The notes under the pieces: model-generated
Told to the model about the DNA's origin: nothing
Seen by the model: the letters and a program-made list of their open reading frames with translations, nothing else
Database searches by the model: none
Assembly (NCBI RefSeq): GCF_027596085.1
Contig: NC_072459.1
Coordinates: 22,398,728-22,462,727 of the forward strand
Source: Anoplopoma fimbria
Taxonomy: Eukaryota > Chordata > Actinopteri > Perciformes > Anoplopomatidae
DNA length: 64,000 nucleotides
Direction of reading: 5' to 3'
In this document: positions 1 through 11,999 of the stretch, piece by piece
How the letters are laid out: every line of letters starts with the position of its first letter
Position numbering within the stretch: position 1 is the stretch's first letter
Program-made: the position numbers and the translations under genes

Positions 1-96
1 GAACTTTAAAGTAGCATGGAACATTTTCAAGTTGAGCACAAGTACCTCAAATTTGTATTCAAGTAAAACACTGCTTAATAACTTTCCCCCCTACGA

Positions 97-100
<4 letters not shown>

Positions 101-177
<77 letters not shown>
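101..177. repeat. GT microsatellite
   Basis: Uninterrupted GT/TG run of about 38 units. Apparent ORFs across it are low-complexity artefacts. Confidence 0.97.
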
Positions 178-182
<5 letters not shown>

Positions 183-1082
183 CTGCTGATGGCACAGTGG
201 AGGATTTATTTGAACAGATGTGAACTCTCACTGCCAGGCTGACCTCAGGTCCTACTTGGCTACACTGCAGCTGATCTCTCCACCCTGGAAAAATAACACT
301 CAGTTTAACAGACTGACCTGTGGAAGAAAAAGCTTGCAAACCCACCGTGTAATAAGTCCAGGAATAAGGCTACATTTCCTCTCAGAGCGTAATTGAATCT
401 CTTTGTAACCTTATCAGTCTTGCTGCAATGTGGAGCGCATGTGTCAGGTTATGTCCTTGTCCTCTGTGAAATATCTCAGTTACAGTAACCAGACTGTACA
501 GTGAAACCAAAAGTTATACGCCTTTCAAAGTCAGATATATGGCAATGGTTTTATACTCCCATTGACTGAAAATGGAGGGTTTTATACCAAACGCAGCGCA
601 CATTAACAGCACCGAGGTGAGTTAGGGGGAGTGCAGAGGTTGCCGACAAGAGCCATAAAGGAGGTGAATTTATGTGTCGGAGCAATAGAGGCGGGAGGTC
701 AGAGGCAGAGTGAAGTGTGGAGGGTCGACAAGGATGAAGAGACAGCAATGTTTGGAGAGAGGAGAGAGGAGAGCAGCGAGCGATGCTAATTTATACCCCC
801 AGCTAATTGGAAACAGCAGAGTCCTGCACCTGAACCGCATTCTCGGCCCTGTGGCCAGCTCCGGGGCCCGGGCAACGTGGGAGGGTTGATGAGGGCCGGG
901 GGATGGAGAGATGGGATGGAGGTTAGGGTCAGTGTCAATGGCAGCATTGTTGTTTCTCCTGTCCCTGCAGACGGGACAGAGTTCGGTGTGTGTGCATCAA
1001 CGTGAGGTCTACATGTGCGTGTCTGAGCGGAATTAGTGTGTATGTTAGAGATTTTCTGGGGGTCATGTTGTTGTGACAGTTT

Positions 1083-1103
1083 CACACACACACACACACA
1101 CAC
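1083..1103. repeat. CA microsatellite, short
   Basis: About ten CA units directly after a unique GC-richer segment. Confidence 0.9.
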
Positions 1104-2519
1104 TGGAGCAAAGACCACCCTGCCTCAACAGAGGGAGGGGAAGGAGGGAGGGATCAGCCTTAATGTGGCATGGTTTCAATCTGACACGATCTAACATACG
1201 ACATGGCTGGACTTCAGCAGTCTTAGCTTCCTAGTTAAATAAATATGACAGCCTCCTCCGATAATTGCCGTGCTGTGACCATGTTGAGTCACAGCATCCG
1301 TTAATTATTAGACGGGCAGCCTGAATACGTGGCTTCATTTCTCAAATCCCTGCTGCTTGTGAGTTTTTTTTTTGATGTCTGTAATATTTCAGTGAGTGAT
1401 GATGTATTCAGATGTTGGCTGTGACTGTGGTCTGGCAGCGTGCTAAAAAAGTGAAGTAATCTTAGAATTTAGATTGAAAAAACATTGACGTTGCTTGATG
1501 TGCTTCATATCTGCAGGGTCTGTTTGCGCTGAGTCTTGGGTTAGTGTTTGGGCCCATTAAGGTCTGTGATTTCCAATTCAAACCAAGGGAGTACTACAGA
1601 AATAATTGCCAGAGAGCAACTAAAAAGATTGTGAACTAGCTTAACTAAACTGAACCAAATATAATTTATGATTTAATAAAGAAAATATTATTTATACACA
1701 TTAAGTCAGTTGTAACACCTTAAAAACACAGGTTGCAATTGAGAGTGCAACAAAACTAGTTAGCATACGGCAGTTAGCTAAAGGTAATGAATAAAAAACA
1801 ATAACTCCACTGAACACCTGAACACTACATTATGCAACCTGTTAGCCAGCCAGCAGTCAAAATGGTTAGGTTTTTGTTAGATAAAAGTAATAGATAGTTT
1901 TAGTAATTAACTAACTACTAGTAAGTAACTAGCTAAGCTAAAAGTTACTGATAAAGGATGAAATTAATTTTAAAAAATCGATAAATGGCTGAAATTGTTC
2001 GCTTTACATAATGGATATATAGTGGAAAAGTGGTAATGATACTAATGAAAAAATTTTAAAAGGAGCCAATGAATGGTTGCAACAACTTAAGGTAATGGAT
2101 AAACAGCTGAAGAAGGTATAATTTACTGTAATGGAAAAATATTGACAAAGCTAAAAGGTTAAAATGGAAAAACATTTTTTTTTAATGGATAAATAGCTGA
2201 CATACAGTAAGCAAAAACGTAATGGATGTATATTGGAAAAAGCTACAACGAGTTAATTAATGGTTGCAACAACTACAGGTGAAAAACAGTTGAAGAAGTT
2301 ATAGCAGGATAAATGATGACAAAGCTAAGTAATAGATTAATTATTTTAATAAAAGATTAAAAATAACAGATAAATGGCTGAAGCCAAAAGTAATACAACC
2401 TAAAAACTAGAAAGTAAATGGTTGAAACATACTTTAAATAAAAAAATATGATTGGCTAAAAGTAGTGGATAAAAATTTCCAGCTTTTGCAACTCGAAGTG
2501 ATAAACTGGCAAAACAATT

Positions 2520-2740
2520 GACACTTGAATTGCATGAAAAAAAAAATTGTCACTTAGCCACTTTTACATACATAAAAGTACAAAATAACATCCACATTTT
2601 TTGGGAACATGACTGGTGGTGTTGATAAAAGGGTGCTTGAGTTCATACGATATGGCTATGGATACATCAGACAGAAAAAGCCCCATTTTCTTAATACAGC
2701 TGTGTGTGCTATTGATAAAGAAAGCCATCAAGTCAGTGCT
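2520..2740. repeat. Diverged interspersed repeat, copy 1
   Basis: This stretch can be aligned by eye with 6,360-6,545. Both run from a 'catgaaaaaaa' start through 'acatgactggtg' to 'gggttcat' or 'gagttcat' and a following 'atgg(c/g)tat' region. The two copies lie in the same orientation and are diverged, so this is an old dispersed repeat. Its family is not recognised. Confidence 0.5.
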
Positions 2741-2744
2741 CAGT

Positions 2745-4785
2745 GACGGACTGTCAGCGGTCACTCAAAGACAGCCTCCCCTTAATATGCAGGATACCTA
2801 GAACAACGAACTGATACATAGATATGTGCCCAAGAGCCAAAATTCCCCCCCAAAAGAGTGAACATATGGGGAGCACATTGGTGGCGGAGTTGTGATCACA
2901 CAAGTTTCCTCTGAGGAGAAGAGAATACAACAAGATTTAGATGTGGTGGTGGTGGGGGGGCTGTTTTGTTTCCCTTTAAAGGCGTGTCAGTTGTCTCTGC
3001 CCTGCTTGAAGATACTGGAAAGGAAAAAAAACAACTTTCTTTCTACTTCATCACTCCCAGTGATTGACATCTCCATAATCTACACACATGAATGAGTGTG
3101 CATGTGCAAGCCATTTTTGGAATTATAGCGCCAAACACGCACACAAAGTTCCACACACGCTTCTACTGTAGTGGTTTCTTTGCAGAGAGACATTTGTCCT
3201 ATGATATTACTTTTTTTCCCCTCCACCTATCTATTCTAAGGACCGAGCTCGGAGCGCACATCAGAGCCACCACAATCTGTCTGTTTCTCTCACGATTTGT
3301 CTCTCACACGCTCACTCTCTCTCTCTCGCTCGTTGGCCCGAGCCTGTGCACAAACCATGCACAAACTAAAACACATTTGTGTAAGAGCGTGTTACGGGAG
3401 GGATTGGACGTATCCTTTGATCACCGCTCATCTGACAGCAAATCCGCTCCAACATGGTGTTCAGAAACACTTGTGATTTACTTTTTGACGTTGAAGCCCT
3501 GGATTTTAACATACTTATCATATAGATTTTTTCTTTGATACTTTATATTTTTTGAGCTTTAGAAAATGATGAAATTGCTCCAGAGTCATTGCATGTAAAA
3601 ACCCCAACTTCTTGACACTGCCTTATCATTTCCACATTGATTCCACTGCCCTCTCTGGGGCAAAGTAAAGCCACTGCAGCTGCACATCTTAATCTTATTT
3701 CTCCTCCATCCTGCCTGTCATGTTTACTTGATGTTTTCCCTCTCTCCTCTCTTCTTCAGGATGCATGGTTTCAAAGGGACCACAGAACAAATCAGAGGCC
3801 CATCCCTGTGCACCAATGGCCTGTCTCTCATTTCAGATGGAGATTGAAGGACAAGTATACCCCTGGCGCTTCAGTGGAGGATCATGGGGCCCTCAGTAGC
3901 AAACCGGCCGCCCAGGGGCCTCCATGTTTCCACTGCGTGGGAGCTGGACCGTGACACACACCAAACACGGAGCCTACCGCAAGTGCCTCTGCCCTCGCGA
4001 TCTGCTGACTGGTGCACGCAGTCCTTGGAATCCCTTGTTAGCTCAAGGTCGTGTGTGAGTGGAGTGTGTGTTTTGGGTTTTTTGGCTTCCTTTGAAAAGA
4101 TATGACAACAACGGGGCCCTTGAGCGGGAGTTATTACGTGTTTGGCTGAGAGCGCCAGCTCGTGTGGCTGTGATGGAAGTTGGATGCTTCCCACTGTTGT
4201 TTTGAGGTGCTTTGGGTTTGTTAGTCATAGCTTACTGTAAAGTGTCTCCCAGGATGCTCCTATTTAGAGATTTTTTTGTGCACAGCGACTCTGAAGTGGT
4301 GTCACGGGTCAGCTCCTTCTGGCTTTCCTGGCGCAGGATGTGTGAGGGCTTGTGGATCTGTGAAAACAACAGGGCAACGCAAGATCAATTCCAGGTTGAC
4401 GGCGCCTACTGTATTTTGCGAGACGTGGCTCCAATCTCCCCGCTTGTCTGTCTCCAGCTCCGGTCTCTCTCCCGGCCTCCATTAAGCTCCCCCTCGGCTT
4501 TCATATGACACGGCGATACCCATCAGAAGCTGCATGACAGCATATGGACCTGAGTGACATTTGATGTCTGTGGCAGGAGTGAGTGCAGCTCCTCTCTGTG
4601 TCTCCCATTCATGTGGTGAGGGCCGGATTAAGACTTGATCCAATAGAGCAGGAGCGGCAAGGAACGAGCTCGGGTCAGATCTGCCTTGAATTAAGTCAGT
4701 GTTACAGCAGGAATAATACAATCACCTCCCCCCAAAACCCTGTAATACTACCGACGGGTAAGGTATGTGTGCTTGTGTGCATATT

Positions 4786-4829
<44 letters not shown>

Positions 4830-5690
4830 CTCGGCCTGTTCCGAGCCTGCGACCAAACCACAGTCTGGTGTCCTTTACAGAGAAAAGGGGTCTCTGTTGA
4901 CGGTTCAAACACAGCCCGCGGCCCCCGGCTTCAAAAGGACCCCCCAATCATCGCACCCACTTACAACCAACGGCGCATGTCACTTAATGTGGACCACACT
5001 ATTCATCAATTATGGTGAGCTCAGGGGGCTATCCGACACTCGCACCACAGCTCCACAAGTAGTGAGTTGTCTTCTGTTCTGAGTGAAGCCCCCCCCCAGA
5101 GTCCTCAAAGCGCATCTGTTGCAGGAGGTGGGGTGCGAGACCGCTAACTCCTTCAGAGCCGTCAGACGAACAGACCCTCCTCTCTCATGGCGCGTTATCT
5201 CACCACAACTCCGTGAAAAACTCCTCTTCCTCCTGTAAATTTAGCTTCCTGCAGCGTCCTTTAAGCTTCATAGAAGATCACTTCTTTCCTTTCCTAATGT
5301 ATTTGCCGTCCTCGTCAATCCGCACGCCCTCCACCCATCCCAATTGCTTGCTTTGAAACATCCCACAGTAGGCTAATACACTCGCCTGTTGCACACACAC
5401 GAGTCCGCGACCTTACCCTCCTACTCGCTGTTTATCAGGCCCTTTGGCAAGTGAACCGAGTCACACTGGAACTCATTAAATGTCATTTGACTTTGACATG
5501 TCGCCATGGGGAAGCAGTTAAAACCCAAAAGCCTTTTTTCAGTATCCATGTGACGGGACGTATGTTAAGGTTGTAAGAGCGAAAATAAAAGACACAAATG
5601 TGGCGACCATATTTAGAAATCCCTTTAAACAGACGGATGACGGCGGGGCGTGCAAACCTGAACCAGACCACACAACATTATCCAAGCCTC
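2745..5690. other. Non-coding stretch of mixed, partly GC-rich sequence
   Basis: No exon chain with matching phases is visible on either strand. Open frames here are not backed by splice sites or recognisable protein motifs. The 3,640-5,180 part is GC-richer and of high complexity. It may include conserved regulatory DNA, but that cannot be shown without comparison to other fish. Confidence 0.5.
4791..4827. repeat. GT microsatellite
   Basis: About 18 GT units, preceded by an interrupted GT-rich lead from 4,764. Confidence 0.95.
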
Positions 5691-5693
5691 AGT

Positions 5694-5765
5694 CTTCTTC
5701 TTCTTCTTCTTCTTCTTCTTCTTCTTCTTCTTCTTCTTCTTCTTCTTCTTCTTCTTCTTCTCTTC
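5694..5765. repeat. TTC/GAA trinucleotide microsatellite
   Basis: About 23 perfect TTC units, that is GAA on the minus strand. GAA/TTC tracts of this size belong to the class that can form triplex structures. No gene is assigned around it. Confidence 0.96.
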
Positions 5766-5935
5766 CAGTCTCTGTCCATGAGAAAGCTTCCTCCCTCACA
5801 TCTGGACGGGGTTCAGGTCCAGCCGTCCCGGCGTGAGGGGATGTGAAAGGTGACTCTCATGCTGACCGGTCCAGTTGAGTCGAGCCTCTCCCATCTCCAA
5901 AAAAGTGATTCAGCTGCTGGTACATATGCGTCTGG

Positions 5936-5939
<4 letters not shown>

Positions 5940-6031
<92 letters not shown>
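5940..6031. repeat. GT microsatellite, long
   Basis: About 46 nearly perfect TG units, one of the longest dinucleotide runs in the window. Confidence 0.97.
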
Positions 6032-6034
<3 letters not shown>

Positions 6035-6359
6035 TGTCCGTCTGAGCCCTAACCTCAGCAGCTGTGTGTGATTTTGTATTCATGTTGTCTGGGGGCTTCT
6101 TTCCTGTTGTATTTTTTCCTGTCTTGTCCTGACGCCTTGTTCTGTGTGGTGGAGTCTGGAGAAAGGTTCTGCTCACATTATGGATGTGAGCTGCTTTGTG
6201 TCAGCTGTATCTGAATTTTCATTCAGAATCATCTGTGATTCAATTAGCCACAGCCAGTGGATACACAGTTTAAATAGCTAGCTAAGTAATGGATGAATGC
6301 TTCTGCCACTTCTAGTATAATGCAAACTTGACCAAACCAACCTAAACACTGACAGTTCA

Positions 6360-6545
6360 ATTACATGAAAAAAATATTGTAACAATATTTCCTTTCAAAT
6401 AGTTTATTGCAATAAATAGCATTTAGTTTCAAATCAGTCCCTGTGAACACATTTGGGACATGACTGGTGTAGTGGTTGAAGGGGTGATTGGGTTCATCTG
6501 ACATGAATGTGTTCATGGGTATGTCTAAAAATAAGCTTGGAAACC
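6360..6545. repeat. Diverged interspersed repeat, copy 2
   Basis: Same-orientation relative of 2,520-2,740, sharing the 'gacatgactggtg' core and the following 'gggttcat' stretch. Short insertions and substitutions separate the two copies. Confidence 0.5.
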
Positions 6546-6734
6546 ACTGCTTTAAATTTTGCATCTCATATTCTGCCTCTCCAAGTGTTAAAGAAGGTTC
6601 TGGACAATTTTTAAATGACATCTTGTACACTATAATAATTCTATTTAATCGATAGATAAATACAATTAAACATGATCCCATTATATTTAGTTTTCAAGGT
6701 TATTCTTGGCAATTTGTTGCATAAATCCACGTCG

Positions 6735-6756
6735 GACACACACACACACACACACA
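6735..6756. repeat. CA microsatellite, short
   Basis: About eleven CA units. Confidence 0.9.
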
Positions 6757-6759
6757 GTT

Positions 6760-9150
6760 GGATTGGGCAAGCATTGCTTCGTAAACAATTGCAGCCACAC
6801 ACGCTCGCTCTAGGAAGGAACATGAAAACAGCTCTAATGGGAAAAAGATGAGAGGGCTCACAGCGAGCACACCCAGAGAGAGGAGGAGAGAGGCGGCTGT
6901 AGGACTGTCTCAGCCCCGCTGGCACACTAACAGTCTGGAGTCGGAAACAAAGATTGCTGCCTGAGGTCACAACGTTAACAAAGTCCAATTGAATAGCTAG
7001 TTGAGAATTACGCATTTGATTTGTGGCATTTGTGTTTTTATTTTTCTCTCATGGTTCTTATTGTTTTGCTGTTTCTGGTTGTATCTTGCATAAAGTGTAT
7101 TCTTGCTGTGTTTCTGTATTGCTGCTGTATTGTTATTTTTTTATTTTAAAAAATGAGAGATAATTTTGGTGTTCAATTATCTAATTTTTTTATTATTTAA
7201 TATAAAAAAAATTAAACTAAAAGGTAACTTAAGTTATAATTGAGCTTTTATCATTTAAAAAAAACTGAATGTTTTAGTTCTTTTCTCAGGAGTTTTATTT
7301 AAGTGTTTTGTGTATTTTGTGTAATTCATGGTGTAAGCTGATAATACTCTCTGAGCTCATCCAGACCAACTCTGCATTTTTTAATTCAACTTATTATTGT
7401 GTTCAGATGAATCAGCTTATTTACACAATTAGTTTGAATATTCAAATGCCACAAACTGAATGTTATCTGTGACTCCGAAGAAAAAATCCAGGTCAGTAGA
7501 AATATGTTAAAAACTAATGCTGTTATTATCACTCTCAGGTCAAACATTTTGGAGCATTTAATGATAAAGTGTTATGTCTGTATAAACCAGCCCTGAGCGC
7601 TTAAGGAAAAAGTGTGTCATCTTGTTTATTTTCCTTTGCTTTGCTGTCTTTTCCAGCCCATAGGGCGATGATAACAAAAAAATATTGCGGACTTGAACCC
7701 CAAATCCACCGAGGGACCACAAGGCCCCTTAGAACAACATTTTTGCTCCGAGGGAGAGGAGCAGAAGTTACGGCCTGTGTGTTAATGGTGGCTCACTGGT
7801 GATTCCCTCACATGTTTGTTCAGATTTTGGCTTTGCTTATACATACAGGCACAAATCAAACTCTCCTTTCCTTTCTTTTTTTTCTCTCTCCCTCTCTCTG
7901 TCCTGATGAAGTCTCATCTTCCAGAACCGAGTTTGGCCAACGCTCTGACACTGAACTGGCCTTCATTTGTGCTATTTTTGATACTTTTGTGTCCCATATC
8001 TTGCTGAAGAAACAAATTCCCCTCCAAGAAATTCTCATTAATTTTTCTCCACAGTGCCAACTCTATCATTGCTCTCTATGTCTAATCCGCAGTGTGTATC
8101 CACGATGACGGAATAATATTTGGACAGGTGTTCGCTCATACGCATTAACTTCAAGGGTGCTAGTGTGCTTTTCATTGCAGTTTCATGAAGAGAAAAAAGC
8201 AGTATATCCCGGCTGCTGGATTGTTAAGCTGGTACTGTGTACTGTAGTATATACTGTATGTGTAATCCCTAACAATAAAAAACTGTTTAGCACCAATTTT
8301 CCTTTACTTTTAAAACCCTCTTTTTCCCCCTGTTTCAGACAACTGTGGAGGCCACATCTGGAAGACAGATGTAGGCCTAGACCCAGAGCTTGTTCTCTGC
8401 CTTTGACTCTCGCTCTCTCTCCCTCGCATTCGCTGCTTCTCACTACTCACTCTCTCTTTCTCGCATCTCACCCTCCCTCCCCTCTCCTTTTGGGGAAACA
8501 TGAGAGCTGGGCTAATTCTCTCTCTCTCACTCTCCCCCTCCCACCCCGGCTGGACCACCCACATTCGGAAACGCCTAGCTGTTCCTGAGGCAGAGCCGCC
8601 GGCAGTTTAGAGAGGCAGTGGGAGAGCAAACGAGAGAGAGAGAGAGAGAGAGAGATGTAAGGATGGGTTATGACTGACGGTTTTAGCAGGGTATCAATTA
8701 CATCAATGTCAAAGCCATAACCTGCCATTGTGTAAGGAGGAGAGAGTCTGGGAGAGACGGCTTCTTTGGTGCTCATGAGATCATGCAGCATGAATCCTGG
8801 ACTCTTGTTAAATATATCCTCTCACTTTATTCTGCAGCATATTTGATGCTGCTTACTAAAATACATCTTAGAAAATAAGTGTCCTCATCTCCTGAATCTT
8901 GCCTTTGTTAAATGCTGCACTTTTTGAAGTTAGATAAACATCTTAAAAACTTGATCAAACTGTGTTAAAAACCAATAACTTAAGTAAAAGATCTAAAGGA
9001 CATGACAGTTGAATGTACTTGCAGCTTTTATTAGTGTAAACAGTAAATAATTATCTCTCGGTTCATCTAAAACATGTAAACTACTCCAATATAAAGGTCA
9101 ATGTCTCCACCATGAGGATGTCTCTTAGTATTGCTTCTTTACAAAAGTGG
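6760..9150. other. Non-coding stretch
   Basis: No supported gene. A strong pyrimidine-rich AG acceptor lies at 8,315-8,339 and is followed by a short open frame ending in TGA near 8,406. Nothing upstream or downstream pairs with it. A short GA run lies at 8,632-8,655. Confidence 0.5.
8632..8655. repeat. GA microsatellite
   Basis: About twelve GA units. Confidence 0.9.
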
Positions 9151-9169
9151 CTTTAACCTTATACGGTGC

Positions 9170-9440
9170 GATTCTCTAAAATGACTTGTAAAGGGGTTGT
9201 GACTGATAACATTTTAATGGTTAATAAGTAATTTAGCATTTCTTTATAGACCACTTTAACCTTATACATGTAGGCTACTTTTTGTTGAATCTGCAGCTTT
9301 GTGATAAAGCAGTTGAAAATGGGGGTGTTGGTGGTCAGGGATTCCCCATTCACTGATTCTCTAAAATGACTTGTAAAGGGGTTGTGACTGATAACATTTT
9401 AATGGTTAATAAGTAATTTAGCATTTCTTTATAGACCACT
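9170..9440. repeat. 86-bp direct repeat pair
   Basis: Bases 9,170-9,255 recur as 9,355-9,440, reading as identical by eye, with an offset of 185 bp. A shorter phrase 'ctttaaccttata' also occurs at both 9,151 and 9,254. This is a local tandem duplication with a partial third unit. It is non-coding. Confidence 0.9.
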
Positions 9441-9779
9441 AATAATCCACTCATGAGACAATGTTTTGTTTTACACAGTTGTGAAATATCCATCGGGTTA
9501 GTGTATATCCTCCTACACTTTTTTTTGACATACTCAACTGTTTTCATGCCATACTATTAACTTGTATTAACCTTTTTATACTCTAGTATGATTTTTTTAA
9601 TTTTTTTTATTTTTTTCACACATTATAATATGATTTTTTTATTTTTTTTACCTACTGTACTGTCAGTTTGTCAAGCTCCTGTAGTTTGCGGATTACCCCC
9701 ACCTGGTGCAGACTAAAACCCTTAGAGCTCCATGCTCTAAATACATTTAAGATAATTGTTTTATTTTTGGTAGAACCCA

Positions 9780-10380
9780 GACCCACTTGCCCCGATCACC
9801 ATGTGTGATTTCCCTGGACACCGCTGGGGAGTCCATCTGCTTCCTGGCCTCCATCATAACCCAGGACCCTCAAGTGGGAGCTGAACATCAGTTCCATCGC
9901 CAAGAAGGCTTAGCAAAGGATGTACTTCCTGAGGCAGCTGAAGAAGTTCAACCTGCCAAAGACAATAATGGTACTTTTACACTATCATGGAGTCCATCCT
10001 CTCCACCTCCATCACCATCTGGTTAGCATATCATTCGATCTGCTGAAAAGGTGGTTGGCTGTAATCTGCCGTTCTTCCACGACTTAAAGGCCTTCAGGAC
10101 CTTAAAGCAGGAAAGAAAGATTGTAGTCCCTGTAAAGATTAAGTCCATTCCCCCCCGAATGGAGGCTGCGGTCCATCAGGACTAATGCCTCATGCCACAA
10201 AAACAGTTTCTGTTTATTATATTTTATTGTAATCTTTATATTTAATTCTTAAATAATGTCATACTATTGACTACTACTAATTGTCACTCACAGATCACGA
10301 AGCAAAATTTCTTGTATTTGCAACCCGTCTTGGCAATAAACCCTTTCTAATACTGATGACTTTATTTTACTAAACTGACT
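9780..10380 (+). pseudogene. Decayed C-terminal fragment of a non-LTR (LINE) reverse transcriptase
   Basis: Translated fragments in shifting frames resemble the end of fish LINE ORF2 proteins: YFLRQLKKFNLPKT near 9,928-9,969 and a RRLRSIRT..CHKNSF stretch near 10,162-10,210. Stops and frameshifts separate them, so the copy is dead. It ends in an AT-rich tail around 'ttggcaataaaccc'. The clade (L2, Rex or CR1-like) is not decided here. There is no 5' part in the window, as expected of a 5'-truncated insertion. Confidence 0.7.
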
Positions 10381-10409
10381 TTTTTTGACAGGCTGTAGTC
10401 TGAATTTCT

Positions 10410-11720
10410 CGTGCCTTTATCAAACATGCAATTCTAAGACTTCTCGACATGCTATACTACTCTACTATGACTATACTTAACTTTGTATGACTTTTTCAAC
10501 ATGCTATACTAGGACTATTTATGAATTTCTTCGACATTTTATACAATGACTTTTTTGGACATGCTATACCATGACATGCATTTTTTTGACATATTAAACT
10601 ATGACTTTTTCAACATGCTATACTATAATTTTTTTTTTTTCATGACTTTTTTGACATACTATTCTATGACTCTTTTTACGACATGCTATACTATGACTTT
10701 TTTTATTACTTTTTTTTATATCTCTGCTCTGACTTTTGTCAACATGCTTTACTATGATTTTTTTTCATGACTTTTTTTAACATCCTACACTATGAATGTT
10801 TTTGACATGCTATACTATGACTTTTTTTATGACTTTTTGAGGCATTCTATACTTTTACTTTTTTTTGACATTTTATGCTAGTTCTTGTATTTGCAACCCG
10901 TCTTGGCAATAAACCCATTCTAATACTGATGACTTTATTTTACTAAACTGACTTTTTGCGACAGCTGTAGTCTGACTTTCTCGTGACTTTATCCAACATG
11001 CAATTCTGACTTTTTTTTGGACATGCTATACTATGACTATTTATGAATTTCTTCAACATTTTATACAATGACTTTTTTGGACATGCTATACTGTTACTTT
11101 TTCGACATGCTATACTATGACATGCATTTTTTAGACATATTAAACTATGACTTTTTTCTACATGCTATACTATGACATTTTATGACTTTTTTTGACATGC
11201 TATACTTTTACTTTAATGTCTTTTTTCAACATGCTATACTATGACTTCATGAATTTCTTCGACATTTTATACAATTACTTTTTTGGACATGGTATAATTA
11301 TTTTTTTTATATGACTTTATGACTTGTTTTCAACATTCTATGCCAAGACAGACAGCTTTTTTTTCAACACAATCTTCTTTGACTTTTTTCAACATACTTT
11401 ACTATGACTCTTTTAACGACATGCTATACTATGAATTTTTCATGGCTTTTTGAGGCATTCTATACTTTTTTTTTTTGACATTTTATGCTATGGTTTTTTT
11501 TCGACATGCTATACTATGACCTTTTTTACATGCGATACTATGACTTTTTTTGAAATGCTATACTATGCCTTTTTAATGCCTTTTTTCAACATGCTACACT
11601 ATTACTTTTTAATGAAATATTTCGACTGCTATACTGTAACTGTTTTTCAACATGCTACGCTTTGACTTTTTCATTACATTTTTTTCGACCTGCTGTATAC
11701 CATGACTACTTTTATACTAG
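10410..11720. repeat. Degenerate minisatellite built on a CATGCTATACTATGAC core
   Basis: Dozens of imperfect units of roughly 20-30 bp read as T-run, then '(g/a)acatgctatactatgac', then another T-run. The array is AT-rich and interrupted. A 125-bp block carrying the LINE-like tail 'gcaacccgtcttggcaataa' occurs at 10,311-10,437 and again at 10,882-11,006, so part of the array was duplicated as a unit of about 570 bp. ORFs across it are repeat artefacts. Confidence 0.88.
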
Positions 11721-11826
11721 TAATAGTATAGCATGCCATAAAAATGACTGCTATAAAACTTCATAAGAGTCACACTCTATCATCCCATAAATTGCATAAA
11801 GTCAAAGTATAGTATGCCAGACCCAC

Positions 11827-11924
11827 CTTCTTCACATGTCTCCAGAGGGGTCTTGTCACCATCTTGGTCGCTGACCTCAATGCTGTCCCCCAGAGTAGTG
11901 CTGCATACATCCTCTAGAGTTTTC
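11827..11924 (-). other. Orphan exon-like segment
   Basis: On the minus strand a 98-bp open segment lies between a TTTCAG acceptor and an AAG|GTGGGT donor. It encodes 32 codons including LEDVCSTTLGDSIEVSDQDG, which reads like ordinary coding sequence. The acceptor has a poor pyrimidine tract, and I found no partner exon within several kilobases. It may be an exon of an unrecognised gene, a relic of a duplicated gene, or chance. Confidence 0.3.
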
Positions 11925-11999
11925 CTGAAACTCACCTTATATGTTATATATATATATATATATACTCACCTTATGTGTCCTGTATATTTTTACCTCCTG

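Larger units (their letters stand above)
1..2560. other. Non-coding stretch, no gene seen
   Basis: I see no spliced or single-exon gene here. It begins with a GT microsatellite. The 600-1,130 part is more GC-rich and of high complexity. The rest is AT-rich, and 1,780-2,500 repeats short phrases such as 'taatggataaa' and 'gctaaaag' in a loose, decayed way. It could be intergenic or part of a large intron of a gene outside the window; the sequence does not decide. Confidence 0.6.

Noticed and set aside
32..345. ORFs across the first GT repeat (VCVCVC/THTHTH proteins)
   Set aside because: They are translations of a dinucleotide repeat. The same applies at 4.8, 5.9, 14.1, 44.4 and 55.4 kb.
3092..3538. 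148-codon open frame on the plus strand
   Set aside because: Composition is that of non-coding DNA with CT-rich runs. There is no motif, no splice context and no Kozak-like start.
5598..5846. Poly-Leu/poly-Ser ORFs at 5.7 kb
   Set aside because: These are TTC repeat translated in different frames.
8315..8410. Good pyrimidine-rich acceptor followed by about 22 open codons (NCGGHIWKTDVGLD) on the plus strand
   Set aside because: No upstream donor in phase and no recognised protein. An isolated acceptor is common by chance.
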